Assembly (NCBI GenBank): GCA_027922465.2
Contig: BQMF02000291.1
Span: 496,001-560,000, forward strand
DNA from: Turritopsis dohrnii
Taxonomy: Eukaryota; Cnidaria; Hydrozoa; Anthoathecata; Oceaniidae
Length of the DNA stretch: 64,000 nt
Direction of reading: 5' to 3'
The stretch's first letter is position 1. The number at the start of each line of letters is the position of its first letter. The notes under the pieces are model-generated. The model searched no databases, was not told the origin of the DNA, and saw only the letters and a list, made by a program, of their open reading frames with translations. Made by a program: the position numbers and the translations under genes. Below are positions 45,031 to 56,291 of this stretch, one piece after another.

Positions 45031-46590
45031 GTATGGGCAGTTTAGTTTTAAGTAGTATCTAATTTCTAGTAACTGTAGAACAAGACCATGTCTGTTCTAT
45101 TTTGGTACTCCTTAATGACATGTTTGCATATTCGTTGTAGTTTTGTCATGTTGTTTTTTACTTGTGGTGGTGCTTATGACAAATTCCATTGTTACTAAGC
45201 CTCAGATAGTGTAGTTGAAATTGTACAGTCTAGTGACTGTTTTGCAAATTATTAGAATGAAAAAATTCCGTCTACTTGTTAATGATATTGAAATAAAAAC
45301 GGAGAGAGACAGTTTTATTCATTTTGAATACTTTGATTTTAAAAGTTAACAATGACATATCTAAAACACATTGTGGAATTTCCAAACAAATTGGATCTGT
45401 ATCGATGGTTGTTTTCAAAACACCGCGGCAAGCATTCATCTGAAGATTATTCAGCAGAACTTTCTCAGTACGACTTGCAAAGTTTCTATTTTCATTGAAA
45501 ATGTTATCAGAGTTTCATTGATAAATAGATATATCTTATTATCTCCTTAATACATAATTACATGCATCTTTCACAATGCCACAAGAAAAATTAAGTAAAG
45601 ATGTCTTTATGAAACATTTGCACGAACAAAACTGTAACTCCCAAGGTAAAGTAATCCGAAAGCAAGTAATTGTAGCATTACATTGTGATAGTTGCATTCA
45701 ATATTAAGGAGATAATCCTTCTGGGAATGGAAAACTATATAGTAAATTTAGGACTTATAGTTTACAAGTTTTTACTATTTCTCTGGACCAGATGAAAGCT
45801 TCTCATTTGAGACTAACTTCCCCAAGTCTATGGCAGGAGATCAAAACGGATGTAGGTTTTATATATTGTTTGAAGACTATAAAAGAAGATTATAGTTTAC
45901 GAAGGTTTTAATGGTGTGTATAACCAGGTTTACAGAACTATAGACATATACATAGAATAATTTACACTCCAGACAATGTGTCAGACTAAAGGTATCCGGC
46001 AAAAGAGTTGTAACTAACTTGGTAGAAAGGCTCCTCAGTTAAAAGATGCAATAAAGCATGGCTCAGTAATGGTTTTGATATGGTTGGATGGAGGTCATAA
46101 GTCATGCTACGAAGAATATGTCAGAGCTATTTATGTGGACAAGTAGCTATTTCAGGTCCCAAAGCACCAGAGAGTATAGTGAAGAGGAAATAGATGGTTT
46201 GAAAATGAATTGTTAGCAGTTAGATCAGGATTGGAACAAGTTCAAGGTTAGTCGTATATATATGCATGGTTCTGAGGTTCGATTCCTCTGCTCGACTGAC
46301 ATTAATGTCTGGTGACAGTAATATGGGCTAATACTGTCGGGTAACCCATTCCATGTACAGTCTAGTTTTAGTCACTTCGGTTAGGGATGGTCCACGAGTT
46401 TCGACTGTCAATTTATAAAAGAACTAGGTTATAATTTGAGTATATTTCCTGTATCCATAAAATGAAAAAGTATCAATTTATCTAGTATTATATACTTATA
46501 GTATGAATTCCTTTTTCAGAAAGTATCCCACCACAACAGTGTAAGTCTATGCTACAAGATAGATGTATTCAGTAATCATGCACTGAGAGA
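45031..46590 (+). other. Scattered short coding-like segments, unassigned
   Basis: Two short ATG frames stand out: near 45351 (MTYLKHIVEFPNKLDLYRW..., about 48 codons) and near 45575 (MPQEKLSKDVFMKHLHEQ, then a GT donor). A possible exon after CTGGACCAG at about 45793 reads SFSFETNFPKSM. I cannot join them into a gene. Confidence 0.25.
46262..46340 (+). repeat. tRNA-like 3' half, possible SINE fragment
   Basis: GAGGTTCGATTCCTCTGCTCGA has a proper T-arm and box B, but no box A or acceptor stem partner lies upstream. It is probably a truncated SINE or tRNA pseudogene. Confidence 0.35.
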
Positions 46591-46917
46591 GATCGCTTGA
46601 AAAACAGCAAAATGTTTTGGAATTTATCACCAACATCAGCATCTTTTGAGAGAAAGAAAGTGAAAAGTTTAAAACTTTTAGCTTGGGTAACAAGCAATAT
46701 AGTCTTCGATGAGTATGCTGAAATTAGCTCTCAGCATGAGGAGTCAGTCAGTGTCTCAAGTTTTGATATAGTGCAAGTAATAATAGTAACAAGATAAAGG
46801 ATGAAGTGGCAGTGCAGATTTTGGCGAAGATAACAAACTTACAACTCATATTACCAATATGATACAAAATCAATGTCGGAAAAGGAAAATTTGTACAGCC
46901 CAGAAGCCTTTCTTTTT

Positions 46918-47012
46918 TGCAAACGAAGCCATTGGAAAAGATTTTTGAACTAGCTTTGTGGTTTTCTGCAAACGAAGCCATTGGAAAAGATTTTTGAACT
47001 GGCTTTGTGGTG
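46918..47012. repeat. 49-bp tandem duplication
   Basis: TGCAAACGAAGCCATTGGAA and the following bases to CTTTGTGGT occur twice in a row with one difference. The surrounding open frames at 46597-47265 have no recognisable domain. Confidence 0.75.
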
Positions 47013-47265
47013 GAGGTAAACCCGACAAAAAACCGAAACAATGTGCGCTGCGATATCTGACTTTCTTAATGGCAATGAAAATCCGAAATCTGTCCACACG
47101 GAAGAATTTGTAGATTTTTGCTTGGGTACGCTCTGCATCATCATGGATTTTCTTAAAATGGCCTTTGACGGTACTTTGCGTTGTTTAGCCGTTATCAAAG
47201 TATACGTGAGGATTCTTGTTCACGAGGCAATTAGGAAATATAGAAATCCAAATCATGATCGCTAA

Positions 47266-48761
47266 ATTACCGAGGCGGAAAGTGCCGAAAGATTAAGCTC
47301 CATCTGAGTGAGAAACTGTGTCACATTACCAAAAGAACTGGTTTTTGCGTCGCAAAAGTACCAATCAAACCAAAAGACGTTATCCAGAGACTTCGCTTCA
47401 GTTAGTTCAAAAACTCAGATGAAATTTACAAAAGAAGAAGACTTTGTGTAAGGACAAGTTAAAATATTGCATTAGGATTCATGCTGTCTTATCCCAAGGA
47501 TTTTAGCTGTGCTGGAGGGATTTAAAAAATGGCCTACTCGGATGACTTATCCCCAATTTTTCTCATATCTATGTGATTAATGAACACTTCGTTGTTTTTG
47601 TAATATGGTTCCATTATGTGGTTATATATTGTAATATAATACTACCTATAGTTTTATGTTGTTGCAAACTGCTGTATATCTTTACCCATTCTTCATCGAG
47701 ACTCCCATTATTACGTTACTGGGACATTTTAAGCCACCAATTGAAATTTCTGCTAGAGTTTCCACGCACCCCAATAATTTAAAATCCCCCTAACTATTAA
47801 TTTTTCGTTCGGTTTCCAATCTTCCCAACTGTTCCACCCACCATAACTATTCGGGACTCAGGATTATTCTGAAAATTCATTTTCAATTCTCTCTGATTTT
47901 GACACCATCTTTATCAATCTATATCATGTCCATCTATATGTAATGTTGGAGTCATTTGCACTTTAAACGGACTCCTTTGTAAAAACGGACTCCTCTGTAA
48001 AAATGGACTCCTTTGTCAAAACGGACTCCTTTGACATACAAAGCGGACTCCTTCGACAGATAAAAAGACACGTAATGATCTAAGGTTTGAAAGCTAATTT
48101 CGCGAAAATTTATCAATTTGCAGAAAGGGAGAATTATTGCAGATCTTAAGAAGGGAAATTCTGCGACCATTCCATTTCGCGAAATTTTATCCAAAAACTT
48201 CCGCGAATTTTTAACCTTGCGAAAGTTTCTCTGAATAAAATATACTGCTCAAGTGCTTGATCATGGTCTAAACGTATTCTGCAAAATAAGTGTTTACTCG
48301 CATTCTTCAGAACTGCAATTTTTCTCCCTTTCCGCAATTATGGCAGGGACAACACCTCTACGATAATTGGCAATCATTTTTTCCTCACTGCGTTATTACC
48401 TCAATTGGTGAGTCGAACAAGCATTTTACTGCTTCGTCTGCAACAGTATTGATTTTGAATCGCACTTACCGTTAAGGTTATGTTCAAGTGGGACAAAGAA
48501 TGTCTAAGAAACAGTAACTGTGACAGACATAACTATATTTATTCATAGGTTTATCTTGAAAAACTATCTTTTTTTATAGGTGCCATCGACCTATGATCAT
48601 TGAAAGCTATAATGTCCAACAGTCTTCAAATGATGGAAATAGCAAGGACAAGCCAAAGTTTGTTATACCTATTATTATAATGAAAATCTGAATACGTCTT
48701 ATCTTTTCATTAAAAATGCTGCTATTGAAATTGCCACTTATATTAAGTTTTGATTTATCAG
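47266..48761. other. Intergenic stretch with minisatellite, no gene seen
   Basis: Contains the GGACTCCTTTG array at 47960-48066. A possible short exon after TTTTTATAG at about 48580 (MIIESYNVQQSSNDGN) lacks a visible donor. Confidence 0.35.
47960..48066. repeat. Minisatellite-like array of GGACTCCTTTG, locus 2
   Basis: Six units of (AAAC)GGACTCCTTTG with 5-12-bp spacers. The end segment CATACAAAGCGGACTCCTT is shared with locus 1, showing common descent. Confidence 0.7.
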
Positions 48762-50391
48762 ATCAAAAGAACTATATGTGAAGGCGCCAATTTCATCTTG
48801 TGGGTTTTGTGAATTATGCGCAACATCATTCCAGAATTTAAATGAGGTAAAAAAAAGAGAGTATATTATAAGGATCAAGAAAGATTATCTGCAAATCAGA
48901 ATGGGGAATTCTGAAGTCGTTCTTTAAATGAAAGGTTCAGAAGTTAAAGGACTTTCTCCATAATGTTCTAGCATCTATCCGGAAACAAACATAAAGGAAA
49001 TGCTTGTAATGACGACAACTTTGCCGGGGTTGATGCTATTATCTCTCAGTCGCAAAGCTTTTACCAATATGTGGACCTATTATCCGAAAAGGTTTCTCAA
49101 AAAATTTATGATATACTTTTATGTTTGCTGCAAAAGAAATTTTCTAAATAAGTAATATCCTCTTGTTTAAATATTTCAGGTTCCAGAAAGTTGTTTATCG
49201 GTGGATAATGATAAGGACGTAAGGTTCACGTATGATCTGTAAAAAATCTTCTTGTTGAAAGTTCTTATTTATTCTTCTACTTAATTCAATGAATTCTGGA
49301 ATCGTTCCAACCCCATTTTTCATTTTGTCTATAATAACATCTAGCATCCACAAGGTACTTCCAATCCTTTAATTCTCAACGTTTAGGAAAAAGACATTGT
49401 ATTTTCTATAACGGAAAGAAACAATGTTATCAGAGTGTCTGTAAGTGTAGTGACTTATATCCTACAATGAGTACAGACGGTCGTTTTAAAGACAAACAAA
49501 ATTGAATCCCCATCAATGTTATCTTTCCATAGGATGACTTCAAACTATGCCAAACAAAACCAATTGAATTGGACAATCCAATAGACACTCCAATCACTGT
49601 AAAGATTATTCTAAATATCTGTTCAGTTCTATGAACAAATCTGTTTCATTCATAACGTGATAATTGATTTTTATAACTTTTAGCTTCTTGTAAATGAAAC
49701 CAATTCCTTGATTGAAGATAAACCATGTTCTGTAAGTCGCTATCTTTCCTTCTGATTGTTATGATAACACGTTTCTATGCATTAACCTCGAGACAATTCC
49801 TTTACAGTTGCCAGACAACGATGTTAGTAAATTTATGGATTTGGAAATTCCTCCTGTTACTCCGGTAAGAGAAACTATTCAGCACATTATCAATGAAAAG
49901 AGCAGTTTTAGGATTGTTCTTAACTTTCCTTACAATAGTGATGTATGCTAGAACAAGTGGTGGTTATATGATAAAGGATATTGTAATGTCATAAGTGATT
50001 TCTTAACTTTTAGCTTCTTGTAAATGAAACCAATTCCTTGATTGAAGATAAACCATGTTCTGTAAGTCGCTATCTTTCCTTCTGATTGTTATGATAACAC
50101 GTTTCTATGCATTAACCTCGAGACAATTCCTTTACAGTTGCCAGACAACGATGTTAGTAAATTTATGGATTTGGAAATTCCTCCTGTTACTCCGGTAAGA
50201 GAAACTATTCAGCACATTATCAATGAAAAGAGCAGTTTTAGGATTGTTCTTAACTTTCCTTACAATAGTGATGTATGCTAGAACAAGTGGTGGTTATATG
50301 ATAAAGGATATTGTAATGTCATAAGTGATTTCTTAACTTTTAGCTTCTTGTAAATGAAACCAATTCCTTGATTGAAGATAAACCATGTTCT
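48762..50391 (+). CDS. Chain of small exons of an unknown host gene
   Basis: Exons with good sites: 48762-48846 (CGFCELC, a Cys cluster), 49180-49218, 49387-49440, 49533-49598, 49684-49731 (LLVNETNSLIEDKP) and 49808-49864 (LPDNDVSKFMDLEI). The last five are 39, 54, 66, 48 and 57 nt, all multiples of three and all in phase 0, so any could be skipped or duplicated without loss of frame. The last two recur at 50014-50061 and 50138-50194, and the first of that pair again at 50344-50391. The encoded segments are acidic, Pro/Asp-rich and probably unstructured. They might continue the SET-family locus at 43-45 kb, but I see no direct link. Confidence 0.45.
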
Positions 50392-50487
50392 GTAAGTCGC
50401 TATCTTTCCTTCTGATTGTTATGATAACACGTTTCTATGCATTAACCTCGAGACAATTCCTTTACAGTTGCCAGACAACGATGTTAG
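49681..50487 (+). repeat. 330-bp tandem repeat, 2.4 copies, containing two exons
   Basis: Units start at 49681, 50011 and 50341. By eye the first two are identical, and the third is identical until it breaks off at 50487 inside exon LPDNDV. Each full unit holds two exons and their introns. The lack of differences means a recent duplication or an assembly artefact. Confidence 0.9.
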
Positions 50488-50963
50488 ATACATACAACGA
50501 TACACGCCCTTTTATTGTAGTCGGGATCGATAATTTTGGACCATTGTTCGTTAGAGAATTACACTCAAGCAAGAAGAATCTCTTCAAAGCGTGGGTTGTG
50601 TTATATACATGTGCTGCTTCACGTGGAATAGTATTAGATTTAGTACCAGACCTATCCGCACCTACCTTCACACAGAGTCTGTCTCGATTCATCTCCCGAA
50701 GAGGTTGTTCCGAAATCGTTATATCGGTCAATGGCTCCAATTTCATTGCAGAATACACACAGAAGTTTGCAACAGATCATGGGATATCATGGAAACTTAA
50801 TCTACCCCTCGCACCATGGTATGGCGGATTCTTCGAAAGAATTATCAGAATTGTGAAATCGATCCTGAAAAAGGATTTGAATACTAGTCGTCTAAACTAC
50901 GTAGAACTTCAAACATTGTTTTTGGAAATCGAGAGAATTGTAAATAACCGAGCTATCAGATGA
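50488..50963 (+). pseudogene. BEL/Pao retrotransposon integrase core (5'-truncated)
   Basis: Reads YNDTRPFIVVGIDNFGPLFV, then TCAASRGIVLDLVPDLSA, FISRRGCSEIVISVNGSNF, PWYGGFFERIIRIVKS and IERIVNNRAI. These are the hallmarks of BEL/Pao integrases (GID.FGP, FE.RMVR-like end). The second catalytic Asp is replaced: ISVNGSNF, where BEL elements have S-D-N. Together with truncation this makes it inactive. The 5' edge is joined directly to the broken third copy of the 330-bp repeat. Confidence 0.85.
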
Positions 50964-51268
50964 CATCGAACTCTCTTTTGTTATCAGATGACATCTAACT
51001 CTCTTTTGTTATTTTTCTTGTTGGTAAGATCACTGTCTTCTCTATTTTTTTTTTTTTTTTTTTTTTTGTTGTTGTTGTTTTTTTTTTGTTTGTTTTTTTT
51101 ACCACATTTTATTTCACAATAGTATTTTATAATGACATAGTAATATAATAATATTTTTATCTGTAAGTGAGTGCTATACATATTTTACTTTTTATTTTTC
51201 ATTTAGCTATTTGTAGGTCCACATCAGCTCATGCTGCACTTGTAAATTCAACCTGCATTACTAAATAA

Positions 51269-51308
<40 letters not shown>

Positions 51309-51309
51309 T
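50964..51309. mobile_element. Insertion within the BEL fragment (poly-T and AAT-rich)
   Basis: Interrupts the integrase frame between NNRAI and the following ITPNNLL. It begins with a 29-bp phrase that repeats (ATCAGATGACATC.AACTCTCTTTTGTTAT), has a long T-run near 51042-51067, and ends in (AAT)n at 51268-51306. It may be a small retroposed sequence; the class is unknown. Confidence 0.5.
51268..51306 (+). repeat. (AAT)n microsatellite
   Basis: About twelve AAT/TAA units at the right edge of the insertion. Confidence 0.85.
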
Positions 51310-51777
51310 ATCACACCGAACAATCTTCTATAAGGACGACGATTAGAATTCCACGCCAGCGGTGAAGTATATTCTGATAGCCCAGCACTGGACATAAATT
51401 CCTATACCAAGAAAATGGAAGCAATAATCAACCACGTCTGGGACAGATGGAGAAAGGAGTATTTGTCAGAGCTGAGAGACCATCACAAAATGATTAGGAA
51501 AAAGGAACGAGACTTGTTACATATTGGAGATGTTGTAATAGTTCAGGAAGATTTTGTGCCAAGACACTTGTGGAGGTTGGGTCTGGTTGTTGGTTTAGTG
51601 AAGGATAAGGATGAGGTAGTTCGAGGTGGCGAGGTAAAAATTGGAAGGATGGGGTCCGTAATAAAAAGGCCAGTAAATAAACTCTATCCTGTAGAGTTTT
51701 TTCAGAACGGCAATAAAGAAATGGTAGAAGATTGTGTTGAACAGCCCGACGAGCATTGGTGGGGGAATGTTACGTAA
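51310..51777 (+). pseudogene. BEL/Pao C-terminal region (DUF5641-type domain)
   Basis: Continues the integrase protein after the insertion: ITPNNLL, one in-frame TAA, then GRRLEFH, and WDRWRKEYLSELRDHH, GDVVIVQEDFVPRHLWRLG, RPVNKLYPVEF. This is the domain that closes BEL/Pao polyproteins. The frame stops at 51777, ten bases into the putative LTR. Confidence 0.8.
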
Positions 51778-52290
51778 TATAGGCCACGTGCGCCATACCT
51801 TTGTAAAATTTATCTTTTTGTTTGTGAAAGAACACAGTCCTCACGAGATCTTACAAATACCTCATATCCACTTAAACTTGGTATGGCGCGGCAATTTTGT
51901 GTGTCCGCCAGATACTACCATAAAGATGGTAAATACCTGAGAAACTCGAATACATTCTTCTTCTTCCCCATTCTGAATACCTCATATCCACTCAAAGTTG
52001 GTGTAACGCGGACATTTTCTTGTGTCCGCCTGATACTACCATAAAGATGACAAATAGTTAGGGATATTTATTCCCCTTCGACGCAATCACCTCCTTGACG
52101 TAATCACTTCTCTACTATAGAAGAAGTTTGCACCGAAAAGCGTCAAGAGCGCGTTGTAAATATTGAACATGTTTGTTTGGGCTGTATAGACTGCAAACGC
52201 AGGAAGTTCTACTCAAGGCTTTGCAAAATACTGACGGATAAAAGAAGCAAATATTTGCACTGGTAGTATTGTGGTAAGATTATATTTTTC
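51768..52290 (+). repeat. BEL/Pao 3' LTR (right end uncertain)
   Basis: Begins TGTTACGTAATAT directly after a purine tract GGTGGGGGAA, the usual start of BEL LTRs. Inside is a 120-bp tandem duplication (51856 and 51976; shared AATACCTCATATCCACT and GATACTACCATAAAGATG). No second LTR is present in the window, so the end cannot be fixed. Confidence 0.5.
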
Positions 52291-52299
52291 ACTAATCTA

Positions 52300-52923
52300 C
52301 GCGATCACTTTGATAGGCGACGTCCCTTAGCGGCAACGACATCTCCATCTGTAAAGCAACGTCAACGTGCACTTCCAATAATCGTAAGTTGGCCTTGTTG
52401 GACAATTGGCATAGCGAATACCTGTTAATTTCAACATTACGGATATGTCGCAAAACAATTAAATTCCGATCTAATAAATTTGAGATCACCTGTTTGTAAA
52501 TTTAATTATTATGAAGTAAAAAGCATTAAGCATTTTTAGTCATGATTTAATTGCTAATCTTTCATCCGAACGAAAATTTATACCCGCGAAATACATTTTT
52601 TTAGAAAATAATAAGGGATGATACATGTGGAATGTACATTCACCTCGTTGGTAAAACAGGATATATAAATATTCTCAGACAGCAGTTATCAGGCAACTTT
52701 AATTTTTGGAAACTTGTTATATGATAAAAATATATATTCCAAATTAAGGTAGGTACTGTCTGAACATAATAAAATTATTTATATTATTTATGGAGTTAAC
52801 TTCGGTTCCTTGCAATTATCGTCTTAAGATCGTAATATATTACATGATGGCAGTAACAGTCTGGCCGTCAGAGGGAAGGGCAGCTCGATACTAGATGTAA
52901 GGCCTAATTGGTTGAGGAAAGAG
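52300..52923. other. Intergenic stretch, no gene seen
   Basis: AT-rich. No exon or element end that I can support. Confidence 0.35.
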
Positions 52924-53115
52924 TCAAAGTTCTTCCAAAATAGAAGTTTTTTCAAAATATTTCTTACAATATTTCATAAATCTAACCGGAGCTACATTTA
53001 CACGTGCATTATTCAAAGTCACTGCCTCAAAACATCTTTGGCTATGTTCACACTCACCGGTTCCATTACGTACAAAATAAGCACACCTTAAAAACTTGCA
53101 ATCAAAACACATTCT
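52924..53115 (-). CDS. Cys-rich exon, unknown
   Basis: Open frame after a possible acceptor (ACAAAG), reading MRMCFDCKFLRCAYFVRN and a second cluster CEHSQRC, to a stop. Six Cys in about 35 residues suggest metal binding or disulphides. It may be the last exon of the zinc-finger gene to its right; phase not resolved. Confidence 0.35.
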   Translation of the reverse strand, partial: RMCFDCKFLRCAYFVRNGTGECEHSQRCFEAVTLNNARVNVAPVRFMKYCKKYFEKTSILEEL

Positions 53116-53465
53116 CATTTGCTTTGTTAATAATGTCAAAAATCGAGTAAATAAACAAAAAAACAGCTTAAATTATTCGACTAAAATGACGAATGTTTGG
53201 GCAAATGACAAAAATTTGTACCGACAAAGGTTTTACCGGTATATTTGATATGATTGTTTAAAAAATCATTGCCGCTTCTAAAAATTTTAGTACCACAATT
53301 CAGTGTATCAGTGAATTGCAATGATAAAATATCCAATTCTCATCAATTCTTCATAAACACCATCATACATTTCATTAACAGCAACAGAAACTTCACAAAT
53401 TCAACGGTATATATACATGAAGATAATAATGATCAGTAAAAGGTATGTTAAAAACATAGCAGAAA

Positions 53466-54215
53466 TTAAATTTGGGAACAGTTATCTGAGCAATGAAATA
53501 TTTTCTTCAAAATTTTTCCATAACCTTTATGATCTGACTTAGCTTCCCGCATTTCTCTTTCAGTTTCTATCACTGATAGTTGATGACTTCTTCTAAGATG
53601 AGTCTTTATTCTGTCAAAATATCTATTAGAATATGAAGAATATAGATAAATTGAAAAGCAGCAACATCGGCGCAATGACAATAGAAAGAACAATGGTCTT
53701 CAAACTACGTTTTCCATTAGTCAGCGTACATGAACTCACTCACTCGGTAGAATTTATTATCACCAAGATTATTGAGAGTAGTTTCCTCAGTTTAATGTAT
53801 GACATTTAGATTAAACTATCCCTTAGCTACCATTGAGGTGAGCGCCACACAATAACCATAAAATATTTGAACCATACCTGTTGCATAGTCGGCATGGTAG
53901 AGGTTGCGCTATATTATGGTGATCAATTTTCATTAGGTACAAATAAAGTCTGACTTGGTGTGATTTGAAAAGACGTGCTTTTTCTTCATTCCAGTGATGT
54001 TTTGATCCTGACAAGTGTCTGTCTATTCTCTCTCCCGCAAATGAACAAAATTTATAAGGACACTTGATCTGGTAAGTTTTTTTCCCACTTGTAGTTAACT
54101 GCTTTACTGCATCATAGGAGCCTAAGGATTCTTTTATCTTTTTAAATATGAATAGTGCCCTAGTAAAAAGAAGCAAGAGTTGTTGGTAAATAAGTTCATT
54201 TAAGTGAGTTTCCAT
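53466..54215 (-). CDS. Two-exon gene with paired C2H2-like zinc fingers
   Basis: Exon 1, 54215-53879, starts at ATG and ends CTATGCAACAG/gtatgg. Exon 2, 53622-53466, follows TCTAATAG; the join completes one Arg codon in phase. The first finger is CPYKFCSFAGERIDRHLSG with HH after it (about residues 52-75). The second is formed across the splice: CRLCNRYFDRIKTHLRRSH. The F-x-R-I-x-x-H-L phrase is common in invertebrate proteins where such fingers occur in series, some of them mobile-element encoded. Total about 164 residues if exon 2 is terminal. Nucleic-acid binding is likely; the role is unknown. Confidence 0.5.
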
Positions 54216-55415
54216 TTGCGTCCGCTTACGCTCGGCAAAGGAAGATGGAGAGAAAATGTTTCTATGTCATTGGAGTCGGAAGTTGATAATGGGACTTCGT
54301 GGAATTAATATGCAAGTTTTCATATTAAAGATAACAAGACGACCGGGGGGTCGAAAGATTTCGCTCATGATTTTAAGAGTAGCGCCCCTACAAATAACGC
54401 CCATTCTAAATACATAGTCGCAAACATTTACAACTCGTCCTAAATTAGATTACTATTCTGATTTTGAATTAATAAAAAATTTTGTTTGTTAATTAAAACA
54501 AATATTTATTCAAGATGAATATACAATATTTGTCAAGTCTTACTTTTTTCGGAAAAATTCTTGGACGTTTTCGTTACATTCTTTGTAATTATTTGGAAGA
54601 GTCCCTTTACTCATTTCTAAAATGGAAACAAGAAAAATATTTGCTAAATTAGTCTACTATAGAAGTTGAAACAAACGGTTTTATCAATCAACCAATACCT
54701 GATGTGAGATATTTAATTGTCACTCGCTTTATTGCCCTTCTTGATTTTTCAGGACTCATTTCTGTTTATCGAACTGTTTAAAGGGGTTCCATAGAAAAAA
54801 ACTAAATATTGAAATGCTTTGATATAACAACTTTTATTGATTTAACTCAGAAGAACTAGCCAATACAATGCAAAATCAACAATTTTTTTCCGAAAATTAT
54901 CTTAGCAATTTGCTGATTCAGCAAAAATGGTCACAAATGTAATGTTAAACAGTCAATTTTATAAACATCATAACTAACAAACCAGTAAGCTTTGAGACAC
55001 AAAATTTGGCACCTAGTTCCCTTATATAAAACCAAAGAAAATGAGTGAAAAATATTTTCTTATATCTGACTTGAGCAACCATAATGGTTATCAATTATTT
55101 TTCGGTCCATTCAAGTTATGCAGAAATGAGTCAACACCCAAAAATATGAGCAACAATATTGTCAGTAAAAAATTTGTTCCACTCATTAGCTACCTGTGTA
55201 TTTCAAGATGTTTTTGTGAAAAGTTGGTGCCATTTGCATTAATAATAGAGAAAATATGATGTTTTCTCTGCTCAAAGATATGTGAAAATAGCAAACCGGA
55301 GAAAAACGCATTAAAAAATCAAGTTAACAAAAATATCTTAGAAACCACCAGTACTATAGCTTTCCTGGGGCTCTTATTCCTTTTCCTTGTCAATAAGTCC
55401 CTTTTTAATTCCTCT
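54216..55415. other. Intergenic stretch, no gene seen
   Basis: AT-rich. Short open frames (for example about 55041-55259) show no domain, splice context or repeat pattern. Confidence 0.35.
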
Positions 55416-56291
55416 CTAGGTCTTTCTTCTTTTTTTCCCTTTTTCGGATGATTTTCTGGCTCCGTTAACGACATGGGCTCTATCCCGGATCTCAGTAATA
55501 CGTTGAGAACAAAAACCAGCGGATATGCCAAAACTTTTGTAAACTTGCAGCATACCAACACTTCCCTCATTAAACTCTAGAACTGTAGCATGTACACCCA
55601 TCTCTTAACACTGATCTGCCTACATATACTGATTTGGGACACTTGCTCCAGATAATGTTGTTCAACGAATCGTTAGTGTTTTGCGTTTCACCGTGCAAAC
55701 ATTTACTCAAAACAGCATCAGAAGACAAATCCGTAAACATTGGTTTGATAATATCGTGTATATACTTCGGCACATTTATAGATGTTTCAAGATTCTCTTT
55801 ACCAGAAGATTGATACTTACACCAGCTTTCTTTCCCTCTAGGGCAAAATCTGTGACGAAATTCAGCATCGCCAAATGCAGTACAATGCCACAGAATTGCC
55901 CCAACAGCTTTTTTCATGGCGTATAAATTACATTACAAGTTAGAAGTAAAACTTTTTGACTCAAAAGGGCAGTCCTGGCATGTGATCTTCAATGCATGAG
56001 CATATCCCATGCGCAACGATAAATCATAAAAAAATTTCACATTTGTCGAATGACATTCCGGACAGCATAACACATTCGATAAAAAGGCTTTCAACATCTT
56101 CAAGTTCACGATTAAATTATAATTCTCATCTTCAACTTCTTCTGCAATATTCAAACATGAATTGTTCACTTTTTGACTGCGAACAGATTCCTCAGTATTT
56201 GATTCTTTACGAGAATCTGTAGATTTTGTTTGATGTCCATAAATTTATGCATTTGTTTGCCTTTGCGTGATAAATTGTTTTTATTAGCCAT
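55416..56291 (-). pseudogene. Mutator-like transposase-domain gene, internally deleted
   Basis: Starts at ATG 56291 (MANKNNLSRKGKQMHKF), then after one frame change reads LCCPECHSTNVKFFY and KITCQDCPF, the N-terminal zinc segment. The central catalytic part is missing: after a TAA the same frame goes on at 55917 as MKKAVGAILWHC, then RFCPRGKESWCKYQ, LSKCLHGETQNTNDSLNNII and CPKSVYVGR. A last frameshift near 55590 leads to the terminal LEFNEGSVGMLQVYKSFG and RKSSEKGKKRRK. Order and motifs match the cnidarian-abundant Mutator-like domain family. With the core deleted and three lesions it is not functional. Confidence 0.75.

Noticed and set aside
47041..47265. 75-codon frame as a gene
   Set aside because: No splice context or recognisable domain, and both strands are open here.
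50591..50800. Alternative plus-strand frame inside the BEL integrase
   Set aside because: Out of frame with the clear integrase motifs.
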